Assembly: GCA_007115705.1 (NCBI GenBank)
Contig: QXEO01000247.1
Coordinates: 15,178,291 to 15,242,290 of the forward strand
Length of the DNA: 64,000 nt
Source: Dactylis glomerata
Lineage: Eukaryota > Streptophyta > Magnoliopsida > Poales > Poaceae
Reading direction: 5' to 3'
Position 1 is the stretch's first letter. Each line of letters begins with the position of its first letter. Position numbers and translations under genes: made by a program. The notes under the pieces were generated by a model that was not told the origin of the DNA, ran no database searches, and saw only the letters and a program-made list of their open reading frames with translations. Shown one piece after another: positions 42,656-52,756 of the stretch.

Positions 42656-43983
42656 TGAAAAGGATTGTATGAGCGACTAGAGGGGGGGGTGAATAGGAGC
42701 TACCCAATAATTTTAATTCTTTTCAAGTTAGGGCTAGACAAGAAGGTAAATTCTCTAGATGTGATACTAAGTGAATTTACCTAGCGTGACAAGCAAGCTA
42801 GCAATAACTATATAAGTAAAGGCACAAGTAAAGGATAGAGGTCACCGCAATGGAGACACGAAGACACGAGGATGTATTCCCGTAGTTCCTTCCTTGTTAC
42901 GGGAAGTACGTCTACGTTGGAGAGGTGTGGTGCCACAAAGGCCACCAACGCCACAAAGGCTCACCCTATTCTCCGGTGAACAAGCCACAAAGGCGAGTTC
43001 ACGCTCCACTAAGCGATGCCCTTGAAGGCGGCACGACACCTTTACACAAAGTATTGGGGCAAGCTCCACAACTCAATTGGAGGCTCCCAATAGGCCCACC
43101 AAGCTCTTACACACAAAGTCAAGCTTGGGGGACGGCTTCTTCCGGCTAGAAATCCGATGAATCACACAAGTAACAAGCCCCTCAACAAAGAGAGGGGGGA
43201 AATCAAATCGCCTTGGTGGAAGTGTAGATCTAGGTCTTCTCCCTCAAATCCCAAAAGGGCTTTGAGTTCTATTGGCTAGGGAGAGAGAACTTGAGCTTTG
43301 AAGCTTTGGAACAATGGAGGAGAGAGAGTAGAAGCCGCAGCCTTCACTTGGGGAAGAAGAAGGCTTTATATACTCCTCCTCGAAATGTAGCCGTTGCTGG
43401 TCGACTAGGGCCGGAGTCTCCGGCCAGGAGGGCCGGAGTCTCCGCCCTAAGTGACTCTAGGGCCGGAGTCTCCGGCCAGAGACAGAAGTCTCCGGCCCAA
43501 CTCCGGCCTGGTCACTGCATAGACCAACTCCTTAGCAAACCCTAACCCAGCCAGAGAGACCGGAGTCTCCGGCCACTGGGACCGGAGTCTCCGCCCCACC
43601 CGGAGTCTCCGGCCAGAGACAAAAGTCTCCGGCCCAACTCCGGGCAGGTCTCTGCTTAGACCAACTGGGAGGATTGCTAGGGCGATACTCCTAGGCCGGA
43701 GTCTCCGGCCACCAGGGCCGGAGTCTCCGCCCTAGAAGTAGCAACAGCAGTACTTCGAGGATCCCCTCTCCACCAATTCCACCTTCACGAAGCACCCTAT
43801 AAGACCACTAAGCCCTAACTCCACTACTGGACTACGGGCTTCGATCTTTTCTTCCCTTTTTGGGTGAACCTCCGCGAGATTCTGAATTAACCTAGAAAAT
43901 CTGCAGAACTTAAATAGAATGGTTAATTCACCAAATGTTGTTAACAAACACCAAAATACATTTATTAGGGAAATGCCCTTTCA
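42656..43983 (-). repeat. 5' LTR of the copia element
   Basis: 1328 bp, partner of 31887-33216 with about five substitutions. It carries the same set of CCGGAG motifs (43408-43733). It ends CCCTTTCA directly before CCTCT. Confidence 0.93.
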
Positions 43984-43988
43984 CCTCT

Positions 43989-44039
43989 GCACTTGGAGGC
44001 CCAACAAGTGTCTACAAGAATAGAAGTGCGTAGACATCA
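43989..44039 (+). repeat. 5' LTR of X, last 51 bases
   Basis: It starts GCACTTGGAGGCCC and ends GTAGACATCA, identical to the end of the 3' LTR at 51128. This confirms that the copia element split the LTR. Confidence 0.92.
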
Positions 44040-44049
44040 AGCTCTTTTC

Positions 44050-44066
44050 TGGTGCCGTTGCCGGGG
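44050..44066 (+). other. Primer binding site of X, tRNA-Asp type
   Basis: TGGTGCCGTTGCCGGGG. It matches the tRNA-Asp site of G2 and G3 except for one base (T for C at the fourth position). Confidence 0.82.
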
Positions 44067-44179
44067 AGGTAATGTAAAAGGTACTCGCATCCTCCTGTGT
44101 GAGTGCTCAGAGTTATTTATTTTAGATTCTGCAATTACATCTTTTTGTTTCTTGTTTTTATTTACACTAGTTAGGCTTA

Positions 44180-46669
44180 ATGGAAAACAATGAGTTCTTT
44201 AGTCTTTTTCCTGATTTTAGATTTGAAGAGAAAATTGAAAATCCTTTGGAGCTTATTTCACATAGCAATGTTATTAGTACGAATGCTTTGAATCCCGTTA
44301 CTGCTAATGCTATAGAAAAGTCTAAGCTTGGGGAAGCTGGTTTTGTTAAGTATGATATTTTTAGTCCCCCAGCTTTAGTGGAGAAAGTTTGCTCTGATAA
44401 TATTTTATCTCCCATATGTGATGTTTCTAATGATGTTTGTGCTCCTCATCCTTTTAAAATACATATGAAAATTGTTGATCATGTTAAGAATAACTGCTAT
44501 TTAGGAGATGGAACTGTCCATCCTGGTGATCATTTGCTTTTTATACATGAATTATGCGAGTTGTTCCAGTGTGCAGGTATTTCAATGAACCAAGTTAAGA
44601 AGAAGCTATTCTCTTTGTCACTGAAAGGCAGAGCTGAGGAATGGTATCGGCTGCTTGAAGATGGTCCATCTATTGCATGGGAGGAAATTGTGTCTCTCTT
44701 TTATTCTAAGTTTTATCCTCCAAGTGAAATTCATAAAGATCGTAATCGGATATATAACTTTTGGCCTCATGAGGGGGAAAGCGTTGCCCAAGCGTGGGGA
44801 AGATTGAAGTTACTAATGCATAAATGTCCTATTCATGATCTTCCTCGTAATATTGTTATTAATAATTTTTATGCAAGGCTTTCAGGACATTACAAGGACT
44901 ATCTAGATGCATGCTTTGATGGGTCTTTCACAAGCAAGGATGTCGACACCAAGTGGGGTCTGCTTGAGACAATTCAAAACAATATTGAAGGTTGGGATAG
45001 CGACAAAGGTAAAGGATCAGGTATAAATTACGAGTTTGATTGCATTAAGTCTTTCGCTGAAACTGCTAATTTTCAAGAGCTTAGTGCTAAATATGGTCTT
45101 GATTCTCAAATTATGGTTGATTGCTTTAAATCCTTTGCTTCCCATATGAATGTTCCTAAAGGAAATGGGGACGTGTATCATGAACCTTTTAAGGACACTT
45201 GCATAGAAAGTGATATTGTTATTGATGATTGCAATAAATATGCTCAAACTTCTAAAAGTACTATTTCTTATAAGCATGTTAATTTTTGTGGAATACATAG
45301 ACCTTGTGAACAGAGTTACAATAAGAAAGATTATTGCATCACCCACGCAAATGAAGAAACCAGCATGTGGCTCAAGGATCTAGATGTGCTTTGTGAATGG
45401 GTTTGTGAGCTTTATCCTTTTCTTTGTGAATTTTGCGGTGAAAAGGGGCACTTTAATTTTCAATGCCCAATTAATCGAACGAGTACCACAGATTTGTATT
45501 GTGATGATAAGATTACTTTCAATCAGTATGATGAGCTTACTTTGTTTTTGAATTGTGAAGAGATATCTAGAAAGATTGCTTTGGTAGACATGAATGATGT
45601 TGATATTAATAGCACCCTTCTTGGTTGTCATCTCTATTGTGCTAAAGACTGCCTCGCAAATACTTACTTACAAGATCTTATAAAACATGATGTTTTGCCA
45701 AGCTATGACAGGACTAATAGATGTTTCGATATTATTAATAGAGAGGAGGAATCCTCCAAAGTTTCTTCTATTTTTTCTGTCAGCAAACCAGATTATGTGG
45801 AGAAAATGCCTTTCCCTCCTAAAGAATATGTGGAGAAGATGCCCTTCAAGTCTCTCCCTCCTAAAGGAGAGAGTAAGAAGAAGAAGAAGAAGAAGAAGAG
45901 GAGGAGTAAAAGGCGAGAGGACATGGTATCTTCCCCTAAGCGTTATGATCCTGCTATTGATTATGATAATTCTGATTGGGATGATGTTCCTATGCCTATT
46001 ACCTATGTTAGTGATCATGATTGGGAAAAGCACTCTACTTTTGATATTGAAAATCTTTTTGGTACCAATTCTAAGGTTAATAATTGTTGTACCATTAGTG
46101 CTATCCATGTTCCTTCTTATAATGATATGTTTGATGAGTATGCTTTGCGACATAGTAGTTCTCTAGCTTGTGATGATGGGTATAATATTTTCAGTTCACC
46201 TAGTTTTGAGGAGAAAATTAGTTATAATTACAATATGCCTCCTTTTTTTGATGATTATGGTGATGAGAATAATTATTCTGTTGAATCTGCTCCTACTACT
46301 ATTGTTCATGTAGGGAGTATTAATCCTTTTATGCATGTGGCTCATGATAGGGATGCTTTATGTGATAGTTATATTGTTAGTTCTATTCATGATGCTACTG
46401 AAAGTTATTATGAGAGAGGGAAACATGGTTTGATGAATCTCAACAATATTGAGTTTCCCCTCTTTATGTTGCAATTCTTGAAGTTGTACTTGTTTTGCCT
46501 TCCTATGCTTTTTGCTTTGCGCTTTCATGACTTGTCTCTTTACAAGACTATTTTTCATAGGAAGTGGTTTAGATTTAAATGTGTTTCATACATGCTTTTT
46601 GATGCTCTCTATTGCTTTAAGTTCTTATATGGCGCCTTTGCCTCAAGCTTTTATATGGCGCCCACATGA
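44180..46669 (+). CDS. Large gag-like protein of X, 829 aa
   Basis: An intact ATG frame begins about 110 bp after the primer site. Residues about 100-260 are a gypsy gag core (LKGRAEEWYRLLEDG, FYSKFYPPSEIH, SVAQAWGRLKLLMHKCP). A zinc knuckle CEFCGEKGHFNFQC begins at residue 416. A strongly basic patch (KKKKKKKKRRSKRR) at about residue 565 could bind nucleic acid or act as a nuclear signal. Beyond it an acidic, tyrosine- and asparagine-rich part continues to a hydrophobic C-terminus (about 755-829, several possible membrane stretches). No protease motif is present. The gag core is distantly like that of G3, but the rest is unrelated. In the family, gag packages the RNA. The tail is of unknown role and may be a former non-coding part that stayed open. 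Confidence 0.82.
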   Translation: MENNEFFSLFPDFRFEEKIENPLELISHSNVISTNALNPVTANAIEKSKLGEAGFVKYDIFSPPALVEKVCSDNILSPICDVSNDVCAPHPFKIHMKIVDHVKNNCYLGDGTVHPGDHLLFIHELCELFQCAGISMNQVKKKLFSLSLKGRAEEWYRLLEDGPSIAWEEIVSLFYSKFYPPSEIHKDRNRIYNFWPHEGESVAQAWGRLKLLMHKCPIHDLPRNIVINNFYARLSGHYKDYLDACFDGSFTSKDVDTKWGLLETIQNNIEGWDSDKGKGSGINYEFDCIKSFAETANFQELSAKYGLDSQIMVDCFKSFASHMNVPKGNGDVYHEPFKDTCIESDIVIDDCNKYAQTSKSTISYKHVNFCGIHRPCEQSYNKKDYCITHANEETSMWLKDLDVLCEWVCELYPFLCEFCGEKGHFNFQCPINRTSTTDLYCDDKITFNQYDELTLFLNCEEISRKIALVDMNDVDINSTLLGCHLYCAKDCLANTYLQDLIKHDVLPSYDRTNRCFDIINREEESSKVSSIFSVSKPDYVEKMPFPPKEYVEKMPFKSLPPKGESKKKKKKKKRRSKRREDMVSSPKRYDPAIDYDNSDWDDVPMPITYVSDHDWEKHSTFDIENLFGTNSKVNNCCTISAIHVPSYNDMFDEYALRHSSSLACDDGYNIFSSPSFEEKISYNYNMPPFFDDYGDENNYSVESAPTTIVHVGSINPFMHVAHDRDALCDSYIVSSIHDATESYYERGKHGLMNLNNIEFPLFMLQFLKLYLFCLPMLFALRFHDLSLYKTIFHRKWFRFKCVSYMLFDALYCFKFLYGAFASSFYMAPT

Positions 46670-47304
46670 GCATTTTTGCAAATTACTGCGCCTAGCTCAA
46701 AGGCGTTAAAGAAAAGCACTCTTGGGAGATAACCCATTGTTTATTTTCAGTAATTTTTATTTTATTTGAGTCTTGGAAGTTATTACTACTGCAATGACCT
46801 CTCCTTATCTTGTTTATTTCGTTTTTGTGCCAAGACAAGCCTCTAATTTGAGTGAGGTAAAGATTTGGGGATGTTGCTGTCCTGAAACTGTTTTTGGTGC
46901 TTCTCTGTTTATCTTTTGGACCTACGATTTCTTGTGCATATGCCCCAGGTTATATCCAAACTTTTGTTAGTTGAACACTTTTTGATTTGAGCAACAGAAA
47001 ATCCCTCAAAAATTCGACCTTTGTCAGCTGTTCAGTTTTGACAGATTTCTGCCAATATTTGTGTTTGCCACTTTATCGCTTTCTTTTGAGTTCTTTTGAT
47101 CATGGAACTTTTGGGGAGGTTGCTACAGTAGTATTTGCTATATATGTGGTGGTTTTAGGTTGAAACCTGAAGCAAAAAGGGTTGATTCAATGCTATGCTT
47201 ACACTAATGTTGCTAATAGAATTGTGTTTAGTTTTGTATGAAGGAAGTTTTCAAGTGTAGGGATTGGAGAATGATGAGATGAGTTGAAGAATGGACAAAA
47301 GCTC

Positions 47305-47374
47305 AAGCTTGGGGATGCCCATGCATCACCCCAAGAAATATCCAAGAAGTACAAGCGTCAAAGCTTGGGGATGC
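47305..47374 (+). repeat. Pair of internal polypurine-like motifs in X
   Basis: AAGCTTGGGGATGC at 47305-47318 and 47361-47374, both identical to the terminal tract at 49572-49585. The 56-bp spacing equals that in G3. Confidence 0.85.
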
Positions 47375-48879
47375 CCCCGAGGCACCCCTTCTTCATCGGC
47401 AAAAATCAGGTCACCTTTCAAAACACTATATTTTTATTGCTTCATGCACTATGCGTTTTTCTTGGAGCGTCAGTTGTTTTTGTTTTCAGTATTAGTTTTG
47501 TTTTGTTTGCTGCAATGAATGGTTAGATCACATCATGTTTCTTTTGGAGGAGATGAACTCGCTTTTCATTTGCCAAGAACACTCTAGTTTTTCACTCTTA
47601 TCGTTTCAACGAGTGTTCTCTTTTTCTGCTACTACTTTTGGTTTTCATTTTCACCTTGATTTGCGTTTAGATCTTCTTATATTTATTTATCAAGGTGTAT
47701 TTTTGCCTCTGGACCATGTTGGTTTTCCTCAAAAGAGTTGGATTAAAAAAGTTTGAATGGTGTTGGAAAAGAGAAAAAGCTTTATGCAAAAAGTGGTACA
47801 AGAAGGAGCTTGTGTAGACTGCGGCTTAGGCTTTTTCATGTCATGCTTGATGTCTTTTTGATAGTATGCTTAGTGGTTTTTCTGTAGCATGACTTGTCTC
47901 AAATAACTGAGATTTCTTAATGAGTCTTTGAAAAAATCATGCGTTGTTTTTATTGTATGGAAGCATTATTTTGGTTTTCTCCTTGATGCTTTATTTGGGT
48001 TGACTTGGCGCATTCTCACACATGTTAGACTCTTACAAAGTCGCCAATAGCCTTCATGATCATTTAGTTTTTGACTTTTGATGCCATCTTATGCTTCTTT
48101 TAATGTCGCTTTGTCGCTTTGCATAATTATGGCAATTATTGCTCTCTTAGTTGGTCACTCCCAGTCTTTTGCTAGCCCTCGCCTTATACTGAGTATAAGC
48201 TCTACTCGTGCATCCAACTCCTAAAAACCAAAGTTTTCCAAAGTGTCCACCATATATACCTACTAGCAATTTGCTATTCCAAGTAAATTTGACTTGCTTT
48301 TATTTTCTCTTCAAATTAAACTCTTACCAGTGTTATGCGAAATTCGGTCAATAAAGCTCTCATGAACCGGAAGGCACACTTTACTTTTTCCTGTTCTTAA
48401 AAATTTGACATTGTGGTCTCTTATGTTGAGTTGTTATGCTTGCAAGTTGTAAGTTGGATTCTAGCCCATACATGCTGTCATGGGGCAAGCTTTCAACATT
48501 GCACTTCTTATTTGAGTTGATATCATGATCTTTTGTTTATGGATGCCCGCAGTGTGAAATGAATTGGGAATCTTGTGGGGATCATGGAGTTTGTATATGT
48601 GTTAGGGAAACGCCGGGCCGCCAATCTAAGCCATGCATAATTCATGGTGGAAATTTGCAGCATACCCATGGTGAACATTCGACGACGCATCTCACAATAA
48701 AAAGCTAAACAAAAGGCAAATAAAAGAGATGTCGAGGTGTTCATTGTCTACCTGTCCTGTCATTTTGGTGTGGGCTTGTTCCATGTCATCGGGCACGGAG
48801 GTACCCCATTGGCGGTTCTCAATGATATGCATATACTTACAATGACAAGAGCCTTGCTTGGGACTCTAAGTAAAGTAGC

Positions 48880-49101
48880 ATGAGGTTTGGGTACTCGTAT
48901 TCACGGGGCACGAGGTCTTCAACTTATGATTTGTCAAGCATATGCATCATAATTGTTCTCGCATTAACTTTAACCATTCAAGATGCTTATGATGGGGGCA
49001 ATGAGAGCTCAAAGCCGGTAAGTACCATAATTTTTGAAGGTTATAAAACTTGCAATCACTGCTTCCCTCTGCGAAGGGCCTTTCTTTTACTTTTTTGTTG
49101 A
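48880..49101 (+). CDS. Conserved small ORF (73 codons) in the X non-coding region
   Basis: It starts with ATG and encodes nearly the same 73 residues as the ORF at 18882-19103 in G3, including the hydrophobic ICIIIVLALTLTI stretch. A GTAAGTACC donor-like site follows codon 47. The element-level context is the 3' third, where Athila elements have an envelope-like ORF. Expression is unproven. Confidence 0.35.
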   Translation: MRFGYSYSRGTRSSTYDLSSICIIIVLALTLTIQDAYDGGNESSKPVSTIIFEGYKTCNHCFPLRRAFLLLFC

Positions 49102-49571
49102 GTCACCACCTTCTATCTTTATGCACCATTAAGAGAGCATAGATGTCATTCTTAGTATAATGTGCATTGTCCCAAAGTTTTCATTGATTGATTCATATTG
49201 TTGGTTTCACTTGTTCTCAAATTATTTGTATCTAGTCGCCCTCTTAAACTTGAAGGTGTCCTATGCATTTATGTTTTGCTCTCCATGAAGGACAAGCTGA
49301 AAATCACTTGTATGTTTTTCCTTATGATTCGAACACACATTTGACTTTCATTGTTTCATTTTCATGATCTTTTGTTTGTGTTCATTTGCATGTTTACAAC
49401 ATGGTTGCTAAGTTCTTATTGTCAAGATTATATCTTTCATGCCCATGTTTTAAGTTCTTATGATCCCAGCTCACAAATGCTTACATATATGATCAAGATT
49501 GTGTAGGTGCATGTCACCTCAAAAATTATTTCTTTTGTTATCACTTACCTACTCGAGGACGAGCAGGAGTT

Positions 49572-49585
49572 AAGCTTGGGGATGC
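49572..49585 (+). other. Polypurine tract of X
   Basis: AAGCTTGGGGATGC directly abuts the 3' LTR start TGATACG. Confidence 0.87.
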
Positions 49586-51128
49586 TGATACGTCTCAAAC
49601 GTATCTATAATTTTTGATGCTCCATGCTTGTTTTTACACCATTTGCCTTGTGTTTCGTTACACTTCGTGGTGTTTTTATGCGATTTCCAGAACCAACCTA
49701 TTAACAAGTCGTCACAGTGACAGTTTCCTGTTTTCTGCTGTTTTTGTGTTTCAGAAGTGATACACAGGAAATATTCTCGGAATTGGACGAAACCAAAGCC
49801 AGAAGTCTTATTTTTTCTGGGAGCATCCAGGCATCCGAAGAGAGGAATGAGAGGGGCCACAGGCCACCCTCACATAGGGCTGGCGCGGCCCAGGCCCTGG
49901 CCGCGCCACCCTAGTGTGAGGGGGCCTGGGGCCACCTCTGACATCGCCCCTTCGCCTATATAAAGCCTCGGGACGGAAAACCCTAAAGGAGTCGGCAATT
50001 TTCCAGAAATAGTTCCGCAGCTCCGCTGCCGCCACCGACGAATTTTGGGGGACAGAAGTCTCTGTTCCGGCACCCTGCCGGGACGGGGAAGTGCCCCCGG
50101 AGCCATCTCCATCGGTCTCCATCGCCGTCTCCGCCGTCTCCATCGACCTCACCGCCATCTCCATCAACCTTGCTGTCTCCTATGATGAGGAGGGAGTAGT
50201 TCATCCCCGGGGCTGAGGGCTCTACCGGTAGCTATGTGATTCACCTCTCTCTCCCATGATGTGATCTTTATGTGATCGTGAGCTTTGTATCATGTTGAAC
50301 AAGTAGATGCTATTATTCAGATATTATGTGTACTCTAGTGATGTTATTAAAGTAATCTATTCCTCCTGCCATGGTGTAACGGTGACAGTGCGTGCATCAT
50401 GGTGGTACTTGGTTTAGGCTACGATTGTGATCTCTTGTGGATTATGAGAATAATTATTGCTATGATAGTATTGAGTGATCTATTCCTCCTTTCATGGTGT
50501 AATGTTGACAGTGTGTGCACCGTGTTAGTACTTGGTCTAAGTTGCAATGATATCTATCTTGAGTTGTGATCTGATTTGGATATCTCTATGAGTGGTGTTT
50601 GTCAAGTACTTGATGAACTTTAAGGGGTGCTTCTGTAGCCACTACACAATGATTAGTGTTATTCAATAGGAGAGTAATTCAGAGTACCATAGTGGAGAGA
50701 AGTTGTTTATTTGTTCAATCATGTTATATTGTTGGGAGTGTGTCCACTAGTGAAAGTATGATCCCTAGGCCTTGTTTCCAAGCTTTGCACACCGTTTACT
50801 TGCTGTTTTGTTACTTGTTTGCTCGCAGCAATATTTATTTTACATCACGTTTGCTACTTATAATCATCCATACCACTTGTATTTCACTATCTCTTCGCCG
50901 AACTAGTGCACCTATACATCTGACAAGTGTATTGGGTGTGTTGGGGACACAAGAGACTTTCTGTATCGTAATTGCAGGGTTGCTTGAGAGGGATAGCTTT
51001 GACCTCTAACCTCCCTGAGTTCGATAAACCTTGGGTGATCCACTTAAGGGAAACTTGCTGCTGTTCTACAAACCTCTGCACTTGGAGGCCCAACAAGTGT
51101 CTACAAGAATAGAAGTGCGTAGACATCA
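49586..51128 (+). repeat. 3' LTR of X
   Basis: 1543 bp, TGATACGTCTC to GTAGACATCA. An intact TATATAAA box is at 49957-49964. ACATG follows. Confidence 0.94.
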
Positions 51129-51133
51129 ACATG

Positions 51134-51348
51134 TAAGGCAGAAATGATATAGATTTTACTAGGCTAAAACATGTGTAATACTCGATTCATTAACATCTAT
51201 TACATAAGTCATGGTACAAGCAATATTCTTGTTATTCAACTGCCCATCCCGCTCTACTACTCCTACTCGTTGCTATCAATTTCCATAAAGCTTTATCTGC
51301 AAAAACAAAGAAGATAGCTAGGATGAGTATGAAGGCATACTCAACAAG
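51134..51348. other. Unassigned sequence right of X
   Basis: It includes GAGTATGAAGGCATACTCAACAAG, which resembles GAGTAACGAGCGTTACCCAGCAAG inside the long LTR at 52757-58729. It may be part of an older relative of that element. The 19-bp LINE duplication starts at 51349. Confidence 0.35.
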
Positions 51349-51367
51349 CATACGATGCAAAGAAAAA

Positions 51368-51821
51368 GTATGGGTAATTGGTTGAGTGGGTTTGATAAAA
51401 AAACTAGAGCGCAGATTCATGTGGGGACTTGCGCTTTAGTATGGTCGTTGTGGAATTGCAGAAATGATGTTATCTTTAACAAAAACAAAAATGTCAACTT
51501 TTTATAGGTTATCCGCAAGGCTACTCATTGGATCCACAAATGGTCCTTTCTTCTACTAGATGCGCAACGAGCTCATATCGATTTTGGATGTTCCCGTCTG
51601 GAGACGGTTGCACTGGCTATTTACAACTAGGGTGGTCGGTTGCACACTAGACGTCTTCAAGATGCATAGGCGACATGTACATTTATTGTTTCGATGGTTG
51701 ATTTTTATGTCCACCCTATGCAATCCATAAGATGTAAACTATGAATGATAAAACTTCATAATAAAAGGCTGTGTGCATCAATTGATGCAGAGGCCGGGGC
51801 TATGCTCCCATTTCGAAAAAA
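51368..51821 (+). mobile_element. 5'-truncated LINE with 19-bp target site duplication
   Basis: ATACGATGCAAAGAAAAAG flanks it exactly (51349-51367 and 51822-51840). The insert is 454 bp and ends GCTCCCATTTCGAAAAAAA. Its start encodes the zf-RVT end (FDKKTRAQIHVGTCALVW), the same family as the LINE at 6609-7345. Only the last 40 or so codons and the 3' UTR remain. Confidence 0.93.
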
Positions 51822-51840
51822 ATACGATGCAAAGAAAAAG

Positions 51841-52751
51841 ATGGCACCGGGTAAAAAATAAAGGGATTAGCTCAATCAAATGTAAGATAGTTGAAAGGTA
51901 AATGAAATGGAAGGAAAATATCTGGCATCACACATGACAGCAAGCATTCCCTACCCGGGAGTCATAGGGGTGAATATTCACGCTTTTACATTCTGTAGAG
52001 GGGTACTCCGACATTGACAGTCTCGACTAAATCCATACAGGTGCTACCGAGCAATGCTTTTTTTATCCACTAGGACCCAAAACCTGAACCTACTGATGTC
52101 GATCGCTTCTACAGATCCATCATCGACCCATTTCCGAAGAGGACTGTCCCTAGCGGAGAACACAGATAGTCCCATACCTGAACTGTGACTGGTACAATAC
52201 GTTTGCCATCGTGATACCGGAGATTTACAAGGATTGTAAACAAGACTTGAACAAGGAAATGAACCAACTAAACAGTAAGTGTGATGTCTTGATATCCCTT
52301 CTCAAATAACCAACCGAGGTCATGCAAGTGAACTGCTACCATGCATGGTAATACCAATAATTCATCATAGTGTACGATCAGCTAGCAATAATAATTTTAG
52401 AGATCAAGTAGCATGAGGTTACACACATGAATCACGGAGTCAAATAGTGGTGCACAGCTTAAATAAAAAGTGCTAGGTATGGAGATCAAGAGCAAGAATC
52501 GTGGCAACAGTACTAGAAATATGATAGTAGTACTGAACAAACAAACTATACAGGCTATGGAGGTCAAGGTAGGACGCATGCTTGCCTCGGTTAAATATTA
52601 AAATCCATGAATCAATATTCTCTGGAAGAAACCCTGTCAGTATAATAATCTGCTATTAGTAAAAATACCAATCAACTCCTCAGATGGCATATAGGATTTA
52701 TAAGCGCCTCCAGCTACTGCTTCTCCAGATCGTATTTGTACAATATCAGCA
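51841..52751. other. Unassigned sequence, possibly an older retroelement LTR
   Basis: No confident gene. A minus-strand frame at 52867-52637 crosses the left end of the long LTR insertion. Its part within the old DNA (VQIRSGEAVAGGAYKSYMPS) has a coding look, but no family is recognised. Confidence 0.35.
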
Positions 52752-52756
52752 GGTTC

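Larger units (their letters stand above)
31887..43983 (-). mobile_element. Ty1/copia retrotransposon, Sirevirus type, young
   Basis: CCTCT duplications (31882-31886, 43984-43988) flank LTRs of 1330 and 1328 bp that differ by about five substitutions and a G-run length change. On the minus strand the order is 5' LTR, tRNA-Met primer site, long gag, pol with protease-integrase-RT-RNase H (copia order), a third ORF, several polypurine tracts, 3' LTR. A long gag with coiled coil, a third ORF after pol and multiple polypurine tracts are Sirevirus hallmarks. It resembles the Triticeae Maximus group, though the family is not proven here. Confidence 0.93.
46670..49571 (+). other. X non-coding 3' half
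   Basis: Homologous to G3 18512-21322 and to G2. The shared region begins at CGCCTAGCTCAAAGGCG, 20 bases after the stop codon. It contains the internal polypurine-like pair and the small conserved ORF. Confidence 0.85.
30395..51128 (+). mobile_element. Non-autonomous Ty3/gypsy LTR retrotransposon X (hosts a copia element)
   Basis: ACATG flanks the element (30390-30394 and 51129-51133). Removing the copia insertion restores a 5' LTR of exactly 1543 bp (30395-31886 plus 43989-44039), equal to the 3' LTR at 49586-51128. The order is LTR, tRNA-Asp primer site with one mismatch, an 829-aa gag-like ORF, 2.9 kb non-coding, polypurine tract, LTR. No protease, reverse transcriptase or integrase is found. 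The LTRs differ at about 25-30 sites by eye (near 2 percent), nearly all transitions. Confidence 0.94.
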
